A stretch of DNA of 64,000 nucleotides from Candidula unifasciata (Eukaryota > Mollusca > Gastropoda > Stylommatophora > Geomitridae): the NCBI GenBank assembly GCA_905116865.2, contig CAJHNH020003154.1, positions 16,987 to 80,986 of the forward strand, written 5' to 3'. Shown here one piece after another: positions 24,640 through 64,000 of the stretch. Within the stretch, counting starts at the first letter, position 1; each line of letters starts with the position of its first letter. A program made the position numbers and the translations under genes. The notes below the pieces were generated by a model. It made no database searches, was not told where the DNA came from, and worked only from the letters and a program-made list of their open reading frames with translations.

Positions 24640-24870
24640 ATTCTTTCTTTTTTACGTCCTTTTTTACCGCTTCAGGTGTCCAGAGAGATATAAGGTCCTG
24701 CTTAGAGCTCTTCTTGCTACTTCGACCACAGACACATCGTGGTTCTGTAGTTTCCCTGATGTTATCTTCCCATATTGTTCTTGGTCTACCTCTTGCTCTA
24801 CGTCCCTCTCCTATTTTGGTATATGTCTTGTATGGTATATTATATATTAGGGGCATAAAATATCCCTAAT
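24640..24870 (-). pseudogene. LINE 3' end, C-terminal basic tail
   Basis: The minus-strand reading IYNIPYKTYTKIGEGRRARG continues with RPRTIWEDNIRETTEPRC. This is the GRxRGRPRxxWxDxI tail found at the C-terminus of RTE-like and related LINEs. The reverse transcriptase is absent, so this is a 5'-truncated insertion. Confidence 0.62.
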
Positions 24871-25149
24871 TACACGACTCTTACAACACGCTTGTTGTTG
24901 GCAGAAGGTCTTTTTTCCCCCCAATGGAGACACGTAACCCGCACTGAGATATAAGATTGTTCATGATGCAGTCATTGAATCGATTGCATGGCTTTACGCT
25001 TGTTATGTTTTTGTAAAGGCTCTCTGGGGTATTTGACATCACTGCACTCATGGCAAACCATTTCACCTGCTCTGTGAAATTGTACAGCTGGCTTCTGCCC
25101 TAGTCTCCTATTTTTTACACTGACAGATTTTTTTCAAGACCATATATTT

Positions 25150-25385
25150 AAAAAACCCCTTCCCTTAAAGCTGAGCTGGTACGACCACGTGAAGTGACAT
25201 GGTGGTCTAGACAGAACGGTGACGGAAGGTATAGCATCAGGACAGTGAGCCAGATGCAGACCTCTGTTAATGAGGATAGAGGACATTGCGGATACACTGG
25301 CTATAAAAGCACATTGGGCATTCTGTGAAGGACCCGCTGACTGATAATGACCCATCTTATCTGGCCAAAGAAAAAGAAGATGAAA
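25150..25385 (+). pseudogene. LINE 3' end, RTE-like
   Basis: Reads WYDHVK, HGGLDRTVTEGIASG, then IEDIADTLAI and AFCEGPA in one frame with stops. This lines up with RHGGLERTIMEG...WVQDVADDL and the end of the LINE at 19743-19973. It ends with an AAAGAAAAAGAAGATGAAAG tail near 25384. Confidence 0.5.
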
Positions 25386-25643
25386 GTAGAAACAGTAGCG
25401 GTTTTATCTTCTGTGTGTCAGATATGGATAGTCAGCACTAATCATACAGACGGCACTTCCTATATCCAAGTTCATCATCCACACACCCAGCTGAGAAGAA
25501 AATAGTAACTGTGCCTGTACTGGATTTTCATTTACTTTTTCAGATCCAGGAGTACCAGAGATGCTCAGGTCAGAAACAATGATACAGAAAATCAGCAGAG
25601 GGTTCAAGGAAAGCACTTGCTTTAAGACTAAGAGTTTATGTTT

Positions 25644-25946
25644 AGGCTCTCCTTGCAATAACGGTCACTAGTTGGACGGCGGCGGCGGCTTAGTTGGAGT
25701 TCAGTCCCCTGGCTGCAGTGCAATTACGGATAGGAAAAGAGGGAACGACACAAATGACATAATTAGGGCTAAGGGTAGGGTTAGGTTAATGTGAGTCTCA
25801 GCGCGTAGTCTGGATGCCATGTTGAACTCACTGTGTTTTGTGATTTGTGCCTTGTCCACTCCGTAATTGCACTGCAGCCAGGGGACTGAACTCCGACTAA
25901 GCGGCCGTCGCCGTCCAAGTAGCGACCGTTATTGCAAGGAGAACCT
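25644..25946. mobile_element. Foldback MITE with arms of about 85 bp
   Basis: The left arm (25644-25732, starting AGGCTCTCCTTGCAATAACG) is the inverted complement of the right arm (25861-25946) with few mismatches. The centre of about 128 bp contains TTAGGG-like units at 25763-25785. No coding sequence. The superfamily is undetermined because no clear target duplication was seen. Confidence 0.72.
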
Positions 25947-26858
25947 ATATTTATAAAATAATGGGTAAGATAGGAAAGTTTACACTGTGCACACTGAAAG
26001 ATACTTGAACCGAACATCTCAAATAAGCAGTCATCTATTCAATGTATTTTCCTGCTATGGAATAACAAGGTCTACGACCCAGGATGCTGCTTCCACTGTG
26101 TGTCATTACACTGAAGTCAGAGGTCATGGTTATGATAACACTCAGGGAAGGAAAATAATTACATGAAGCTAGAGTGTTTGACCATTCCTGCTTGATACTG
26201 ACCATCTATAGAGGGCAGCTTGGTCTTGAAGAAAAGAAACAACTTTTGCTGGCATCATGTGTGCCTCATGTGAAACAAAAACAAAACACTTGACAAGCAT
26301 CACTGCTCATATTGACAAAACAATCATAGGAGAAAGAAAGCAGAAACTGCAGCTGGTCCAGTCTAGTGTGTTGATATAAATAGTCATCGCTGTTCACACA
26401 CTTTCTACTATTTAAGTTCCTCTTTCATACATTCACAGGACTAGACAACAGTGGCCTGACATATACTTGATATTATAAAGAGTCATTTTAAAACTCGTAA
26501 TAGAAAAACTGAAAAATACACACTGCCAAAGAGTTGGCTAAGTGTGTTATGATGTTGGGACGTGTTATGTTTTGAAAGATATCCTCATTTAATATTATTC
26601 GGAGATTGCCACCACTGAATATGATGCATGGCTGTTCTCAAGACAATTTGCCTGTGCACATATATTACAGAAAATCTCCTGCAAGTTCGTCCCTTGTATA
26701 GCCCATTGTTTGTCGGTGTCAGGGGAAAAATGTGCTATTTTTCTGTGTGCAATTACAAACACTCTCATATAGTGTGTGTGTGTGGCTCGTAAGTGGGAGG
26801 GAAGAATTAATGGTTGACTTTTTAGTCTTATCTCACACTGTAAAGGTTGTAGGTGGTT

Positions 26859-28163
26859 ACAGCATCATATTGCAAATCAAGACAGAACAGAGCATTGGGA
26901 TGCCGTGCTGCAGCACTGATACACCAAATTTCTAAACTTAGATATAAGGATGGGTCTGGTGATCCAGGTGCATTCATGGCCTTTTTGCGAAACAAAAATA
27001 ATACCAGCATCTTCAAGCGCTATGTTGGGAACCGTCTAAACATCATGTTCCATATGGCAGCTGTCGTTTACCTGCAGCGGGAGATATTGACAGAGTTTGT
27101 TGAACACAGACAAGCAAAAGTGCTGTGTGTGAAAATGTGTGAAAACTTGACAGATGAGACGGTCCTGCTTCATTTGCAGGTGCTGTGGTTATATTCACGT
27201 TTTGTAACAGGGCCATGGATGCAGCTGTTCTATACAGACGACAAGGGGAAGGGACATTTAGAGGCAGTGCATCTGGTGAAGGAATGCATAGAAAGCCTCA
27301 AGAAAGTAGAATCTAAACCAGAACATCTAATACAAGCTGAAGATGCTTTTGGTGGGGTTATGGAGAAGTCTGAATTAAATCAAACTAGGTTTCCGCTTGA
27401 AGATTTTATTTTAAGAAAGTGTCAAAAACATGAGCAGAAGCTTTTATTAAAACACTAAGTCGGCAGTTTAAAGACTACTTACATGGACCCTTGTCTAAGC
27501 CATCTGCTGAGTTAATTGCAAAGACATCTTCTGTCTCACTTCATAACATGCATGCAGAAAGATCTCTTCCAATTGTGGATGCAGCTGTGCGAAGAGCATC
27601 CAGTGCTAAGCTCGGATTCATTGACGCAGAGGTGAAATCTATCCAAAACCAAACTGGCTAAAATCATTCGATGATGACCTACAAAAATATCTTATCAATT
27701 TTGCTGTTAGTCGTGGATGTAAGGTAAGGCAGCAGCAGGCTGAGCAGCAAAAGAAATTATTGCAGGAAAATTTCCAGACGTTTGACAAGGGTGTTAGAAT
27801 TCAGTATGAAAAAATTATAACAACAGAATTTAGTCGTTCAGGGACAGTTTTTTCAATACTTTCTTTAAATTTGTTTAAAGATGTAGATGAAGAGAGTCTA
27901 AAAATAAGTTGAGGAATTTTATGATTGACTCCAACGCTCTTTCAGGTGTGTTACTTCGTCACATCTGGTGTGATGAAGGAAAGAACTGTGCATACATGGA
28001 AATGATTAAAAAAGTGCAAAGAAAGACCAATCCTCTTAAAACAAAGATAGAACTTTATTACTGGAAGGAGCCTGAGACACTAGCAGATGATTCTTTTCCC
28101 ATGACATTTAATTTTATTGAATTCTTAGTGGACTTTGCCCCAGGAGAATTGACTTTTTATTAA
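26859..28163 (+). pseudogene. DDE-type transposase-like protein, C-terminal part
   Basis: Continues the gene interrupted at 24105. A 201-codon open frame (26853-27458) contains IHQISKLRYKDGSGDPGAFM, VGNRLNIMFHMAAVVYLQRE and LYSRFVTGPWMQLFYTD. After a stop at 27456 other frames give SSVSLHNMHAERSLPIVDAA (27528-27587), which resembles the conserved N-AER segment near the C-terminus of such transposases. A last open frame (27909-28163) ends in NFIEFLVDFAPGELTFY. At least three breaks mean the gene is not functional as read. It is much less decayed than the other elements here, so introns rather than damage should be considered for some gaps. Confidence 0.5.
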
Positions 28164-28284
28164 AATAAGTATAATAAACAACTGTTGCTGGTCCTGAAAC
28201 AAAACAATAGAAAATTTTATTAAAAAATGGAAACAAATTTACGATGCAAATGTTAATTTAATCATTGTTGTGTAGCTTCTTCTT

Positions 28285-28505
28285 TGTTTGCCTGTTGTAT
28301 TATGCTCTGGCAGAAAGCCCTAGGTTTTTTTTTTTTTTGTTGCTTTGTGTCAGGGCCTGAGTTGTGCGTGTAGTACACCCGTGTTCCTGACTCATTTGAC
28401 CAACTTTATAGGAATTCCCCAGTTAATTGACTCCTACAACATGCTTGCTGGAAAGGCAGCTGGTCTATTCTTGTTCCCCCCCCCCCCACAAGGGGGAGTG
28501 TTATG
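28285..28505 (-). repeat. (GAA)n-tailed SINE, minus orientation, tail-less copy
   Basis: TCTGGCAGAAAGCCCTAGGT, GGCCTGAGTTGTGCGTGTAG, GACTCCTACAACATGCTTGC and GGCAGCTGGTCTATTCTTGT follow the same order as at 55690-56045. It contains a C run at 28478-28491. Confidence 0.6.
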
Positions 28506-29419
28506 TACCAGTATTTGCTCATTTATAGTTTTGTTTATTGCAATGTTTATGTCATAAAGCTAAAGCAAAGCATATTGTTAAGTAAAGTTTTAACATTTTT
28601 ACACAGACAATAAAGAGTACTGTAAACATATGTCTTGAGATCTTTCTGTTATTCACCATCAAATAATTTTTGTTAACTGGAATTTCAGCTGCTTTTTTTT
28701 TTCTTTGTTTGTTTGTTTGATAATTATTAATAATATTAAGCGGCAAGCAACCCTTTTGGAAAAAAATAATTAAGCTGACTTGGTCATACTTTTTAGTAGC
28801 TGCGTAAAAGTTTTAATAAAGTTAAAGTACTTACTATTTTTTTATACTCGGACAATACCACTGAATATAAGAGATGCAATATACAATGCTCTGACTGAAA
28901 ATGATACATTCAATCTGTTTACTGTAGCACATACTGTAGAAATAGTAACACGGTTAGAGACGCCTCGCTTGTTTCCCGCCCTCACGGAATAAACCGGAAC
29001 TCAGAAGTCAGAAGCAGGGCTGCCAATCAATGGGATTTGTTTACCCAGTTAAGCTGAACAAAAAAAAACCCAAGCAAAAAACAATAAACGAAACAAAAAC
29101 CCAGATTGTTAAAAGTACAAACTTTAAAGCTACGAAACGAAATACTTACCCACTTTTATAAAAGGAAATATATTTTTTTTAAACCAAGATTCCAAAATCT
29201 CAACTCAAGGCATCAAATAAAAACCCAGACCTGGGGTGTAAAATCCCATCAATGGCAGCCCTGGTCAAAAAGCAGTGGAGCACGAAATCAAACCAGCAAG
29301 CTAAGTTGTTATCACAAATCGACGTCACTGCACGTGGAGAATTCCCATGCGTGCTCAGTCTTCCGTTGCAACAGCCACTTCAAGGTTGGTTATAACGTGT
29401 CCTATCTCAGCCTCGGATG
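28506..29419. other. Intergenic DNA with a short repeat at its right end
   Basis: Mostly AT-rich without supported coding. The part at 29310-29419 (CGACGTCACTGCAC, CCATGCGTGCTCAGTC) matches 55838-55985 and therefore belongs to a dispersed repeat shared with LDHD intron 11. Confidence 0.4.
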
Positions 29420-30560
29420 GGGCATAAACGTGCTTCACCATGCTTTACTCCCAAGCAATCGTGTTTGTGTCAGAGATTCGTCATTATCCACAAGCCCAGT
29501 CCGTGCAGCGCTGATGATATCTGCTCTGCCCATGCTTCTTCCCGCATTTGTTGATGTCTTGGTCTCAATTCTTTGTGCTACGTATGCCCAAGCTGACCTT
29601 GATCCGCGCTTCACGGATCCAACTGTGTAGATGATGATGTCTTTGTTTGTGAATGCTCATCTACCAGTGCCCTTACCTCTGTGTCCTACTGCCTCATGGA
29701 TCCGATAACTGCAGTACCTCCCAGCGTGATGACAATCTTAGAGATGCTATGCCTGTCTACCGGTGAATTTGTTCATTCTTTTCTGTGACTGTAATCTTCA
29801 GCCTTGCCCATCCAGGAGCGGCCTCTTTTGAGACCAATTCCTCTTGTGTCGTGTATAGCTTTGTGCAGTGGGTTGTTAACGTCTGCCAATACCTTTATGT
29901 ACGCCCTCATCGACGCCAAACCCAGGACGTGGCAGGCGGTGCTTTTTGTGCTACCGAGTATGTCTCGTGACCTTATTCAGTACTCGGTCCTGTCTTTCTA
30001 GCTGGGTTCTGCGACAGTGAGGAGGCCCAGACCCTAGTCAAGCCCTTGATAGAGAAGGAAATGTAGGCGTTGTTTTACATCGGCTGTTACTAGCATCTTG
30101 TGCTGTCAGACCCTTTCTATCTCTAAGTATGACGTCTGTGATACTTGTAGGACAAGCATCTGTCAAATGCCTTGCCCAGTTGCTTTATCGTTTTCGTTCT
30201 CTCGATGTCTATACCACACATAACTACGACTGACGTGAGTGTAGTGGCAATGTGGATTTTAAGAGAGAACTACGTTGAGAAAGCCTTTGACTGGCTCACT
30301 TGTGCTCTTGATTCCTAACAACACTCACAAGGTCTGTCATGTTGTAGCCTGGTTGTAATTTTGTGTCTGTTTCTACATCAGCTGTACACAAAGATAACAT
30401 CTGCATACGACATTGTTCTGCCCAGGCCTAAGCTTTGTGCACTGGTGACTCCTGCTGTGCACACAATGAAGAGCACAGGCGACGATGGTGATCCCTGGGA
30501 CAGACCAACTAAGAGGCGTTAAGGTTTCGATGCCTATGCATCGCAATGACACTGTTCTTT
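29420..30560 (-). pseudogene. LINE reverse transcriptase and RNase H fragment, heavily decayed
   Basis: On the minus strand the broken frames give a reverse transcriptase core of GSPSSPVLF then YADxVIFVYS (near 30385-30500), and further on the RNase H start IIIYTVGSVKRGSRSAWAY (near 29575-29640), where YTDGS is expected. Many stops lie between. The element is 5'-truncated at about 30560, just before the QG of the palm domain. Clade not assigned. Confidence 0.6.
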
Positions 30561-30698
30561 CGAATAGCGCTGATGTGATCCAGTTGACCAGTTGATATAT
30601 ATATATATATAATAAAGAAGTCACTGACACCTTGACTGAGACTACATAACATCACGGCATATCAAGCAACCGGACGCACCCTGGCTCGGCCAGATAGT

Positions 30699-30955
30699 GT
30701 ACTGATTGGCACTCATAGAAAGAAACAGAAAGATAGAAGGACACACTAGACAACATAAAAATCGAAAACTATAGTTATTAGTATTTTGGTTCCTAGTTGA
30801 ACATGTTCTTAGCACACTTGTTTACATGGCGAGGTGAACATGCTATTTTGAGGTGACAGTCCTTCTTCAGGCACGGTAACTAATGCTTTCGATTTTTATG
30901 TTGTCTAGTGTGACCTTCTATCCCTCTACCTCTTTCTATGAGTGCCCATCAGTAC
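30699..30955. repeat. Large imperfect inverted repeat (foldback)
   Basis: The left arm 30699-30767 and right arm 30887-30955 are reverse complements over about 69 bp with a few mismatches (for example ATGTTGTCTAGTGTG against CACACTAGACAACAT), around a loop of about 119 bp. It sits about 0.6 kb upstream of the LDHD start codon. It may be a MITE; terminal duplications were not resolved. Confidence 0.75.
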
Positions 30956-31043
30956 ATGATCTGTTTGTTTATTACATATATATAATAGTTATACTGTTTT
31001 AAGGGTTGCCCCACTGTTTATTGATGTGAACGACATTACCTAA

Positions 31044-31074
<31 letters not shown>

Positions 31075-31075
31075 G

Positions 31076-31346
31076 GTGTGGATCGAACCTGGAGCCAAGT
31101 TCAGTTTTGAAGAAGCAAAAACTCCACCTTTGTGTGGCATCCAACCCTATACCTTCTCCCCATTACATCTCTTCCCCTTGAAACCTCCCAGCAAAGACTG
31201 TGGATCTGGCCCAAGGGAGCCACATTGAAAGAGAAGCTATGGTGGACCGGTCGCCACCTTAAACGCACAATCCTATTTGTGACCCAGACGGGACTCAATG
31301 TCTAGCATGACTGATGTCGAACGCAGAAGAAGAAGATGAAGAAACC
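31076..31346 (+). repeat. Unclassified repeat with a GAA tail
   Basis: After a T run (31051-31074), a GTGTGGATCGAACCTGGAGC start resembles a pol III B-box region. The sequence ends GAACGCAGAAGAAGAAGATG (31319-31338). Head and tail together suggest a retroposed short element, but no second copy was found in the window. Confidence 0.35.
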
Positions 31347-31539
31347 TCCTGGATGTTGGGAAGCATTCCCCCCTCTCCCAAGGTACAATCCCATCACTCT
31401 AGGTAACTGCTGGTTGATTTGATGCCATCCGTGATATTTCCCGCCGTCCATTACAAATCCTTGTTTTCAATTTCCCGACCGTTCAACAGGGTTGTCCACT
31501 GAGAACGTAGCTAACTTCTCGTACTAATCATATCTACAA

Positions 31540-61522
<29,983 letters not shown>

Positions 61523-61538
61523 TGTGAATGTTTTGGGA

Positions 61539-61544
61539 ATTAAA
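61539..61544 (+). terminator. LDHD: Possible LDHD polyadenylation signal
   Basis: ATTAAA, 17 nt after the stop codon. A 3' UTR this short would be unusual but is possible; a T/G-rich downstream element is not obvious because (TAC)n repeats begin at 61557. Confidence 0.35.
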
Positions 61545-61556
61545 ATCTGGTACATT

Positions 61557-62104
<548 letters not shown>

Positions 62105-62575
62105 TGCCGCTTGTACTGGCCATCATTTTTGTTCACAGCTGTGTCCCACGTGTACTGGCCATCATTTCTGTTCACAGCTGTGTCCCACGTGTACTGGCCA
62201 TCATTTTTGTTCACAGCTGTGTCCCACGTGTACTGGCCATCATTGTTGTCCACAGCTGTGTCCCACGTGTACTGGCCATCATTTTTGTCCACAGCTGTGT
62301 CCCACATGTACTGGCCATCATTTTTGTTCACAGACGTGTCCCACATGTACTGGCTATCATTTGTGTCCACAGCCGTGTCCCATGTGTACTGGCCATCATT
62401 TTTGTCCACAGCTGTGTCCCACGTGTACTGACCATCATTTTTGTCCACAGCTGTGTCCCACGTGTACTGGCCATCATTGTTGTCCACAGCTGTGTCCCAC
62501 GTGTACCGGCCATCATTTTTGTCCACAGCTGTGTCCCACGTGTACTGGCCATCATTTTTGTCCACAGCTTTGGAC
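62105..62575 (+). repeat. 39-bp minisatellite
   Basis: About twelve units of TGTACTGGCCATCATTTTTG with TCCACAGCTGTGTCCCACG. The 39-bp period keeps a 13-residue repeat open in several frames on both strands, including a Cys/His-rich one and an Asp/Asn/Gly-rich one. Confidence 0.93.
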
Positions 62576-62639
62576 TTGATGTTCTTATGGTCTTCAGTTT
62601 TAATCTAAACTCTACTATAAATGGAACATGATCACTTTA

Positions 62640-62809
<170 letters not shown>

Positions 62810-62929
62810 TTAATATTATTTGTTTTAGGTCAGTTTTATCAAGCCAGTTCAATTTGTTCCTGTTTTTAAAATACTTGAAATAATTGTGAAATGTATTTGA
62901 ATATCATCCATTATTGTTTGCGTTTTCTA

Positions 62930-63498
<569 letters not shown>

Positions 63499-63604
63499 GG
63501 AAGGATGAATGGGTGGGTAGATGTATGGAGGGATGGATGAGAAACTGCAGCTACGTCTGCGTTTGAAGAAGAAGCATTAATAAACAGTTGATGTGTTACA
63601 ATTA

Positions 63605-64000
63605 GGTTTACGCTGCGGAGGACACGAGTGAGGAGTATTGTCTGGATTTTTTCACCGGCTCCGGCCGGTGTGTTGGGAAATGAACAGGCGGACAGACTTG
63701 CTGGCTCTGCACAACTTGGTGGAATACTGCTACATGATAGGGCAGACGTGGTTAGTGCCTTGAGGGAGAGCGAGTACAATGCGGAGGAGCAGATGGATCA
63801 CTACAGTCTGGTGAGTTTTATGCAGTTGGGGGTGACGAGAGGTTCTGGCAGAAGCTCAAGGCTCAGAGGAAAGGCAAGATGGAAGCTACTGGCACCATTA
63901 GTATCGGAACTCTTCGCTGGCTGCTGAAGATGGGGACGGAGTGCTTATGGGACTGCCCCGAGTGCTGTAATGTCGGTTATTGAATCAAATCAAATCAAAT
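63605..64000 (+). pseudogene. LINE RNase H and 3' end, tail AATCA
   Basis: The open frame 63628-63927 reads SIVWIFSPAPAGVLGNEQAD, RLAGSAQLGGILLHDRADVV and ARWKLLAPLV. In another frame GTISIGTLRWLLKMGTECLW follows to a stop near 63974. It ends ATTGAATCAAATCAAATCAAAT at the window edge. This is the best copy of the family also seen at 39360-39745. It is 5'-truncated within RNase H and may continue only as tail beyond the window. Confidence 0.78.

Larger units (their letters stand above)
24106..26858. mobile_element. 2.75-kb insertion flanked by 29-bp direct repeats
   Basis: The bases 24077-24105 recur at 26859-26887 with one mismatch. The transposase-like coding sequence stops at the first copy and resumes at the second, so the DNA between is extra. 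Inside are two LINE 3' fragments (24640-24870, 25150-25385) and a hairpin MITE (25644-25946). 26000-26850 holds nothing I recognise. The 29-bp repeat is long for a target-site duplication; local duplication during double-strand-break repair is another reading. Confidence 0.55.

Noticed and set aside
25763..25785. Interstitial telomere repeat
   Set aside because: Only a few imperfect TTAGGG-like units inside a MITE core, too short to call telomeric.
29106..29630. 174-codon plus-strand frame
   Set aside because: Antisense to a decayed LINE RNase H and to a dispersed repeat; no domain recognised.

Overview
This is a stretch of a metazoan nuclear genome, most likely a mollusc and plausibly a gastropod. 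The reasons are a 12-exon intron-rich gene, many decayed LINEs, SINEs and DNA transposons, very long microsatellites and minisatellites, and a SPIN-type hAT MITE, a family reported from the pond snail Lymnaea as well as tetrapods. The taxon is inferred from repeat style, not from a database hit.

Only one intact host gene is recognisable. It is a complete plus-strand D-lactate dehydrogenase (LDHD-like, FAD-linked, probably mitochondrial) with ATG at 31540 and stop at 61522. Its twelve exons have matching phases and GT/AG borders and give 491 residues. The coding sequence is 1476 bp in about 30 kb; the rest is repeats.

Layout. 1-870: AT-rich, nothing recognised. 880-2230: decayed piggyBac transposase. 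2281-13640: tandem array of two different Mutator-like transposase pseudogenes (here A and B) in alternating order, one B copy carrying an LTR-bearing insertion. 13640-16000: LINE with endonuclease and C-terminus but no reverse transcriptase. 16770-17505: 45-bp minisatellite. 18240-22800: two minus-strand LINEs, one nearly full length. 23290-28163: broken DDE-type transposase-like gene split by a 2.75-kb insertion flanked by 29-bp direct repeats. 28285-31350: SINE and LINE remnants and a large foldback. 31540-61522: LDHD, with introns holding SPIN, nested MITEs, tRNA-derived and (GAA)n-tailed SINEs, LINE 3' ends, and arrays with units of 3, 22, 24, 52, 57, 97 and about 104 bp. 61557-64000: downstream (TAC)n, 39-bp minisatellite, (TA)n, (GAAA)n and a LINE 3' end.

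Main themes: (1) several LDHD introns have a mobile-element junction within about 40 nt of the 3' splice site, in one case duplicating the likely branch point; (2) several large satellite arrays appear to have grown from the tails of SINEs, or from a LINE RNase H segment; (3) the A/B Mutator array is an unusual paired amplification. No bacterial features, CRISPR arrays, rRNA genes or functional tRNA genes were seen.
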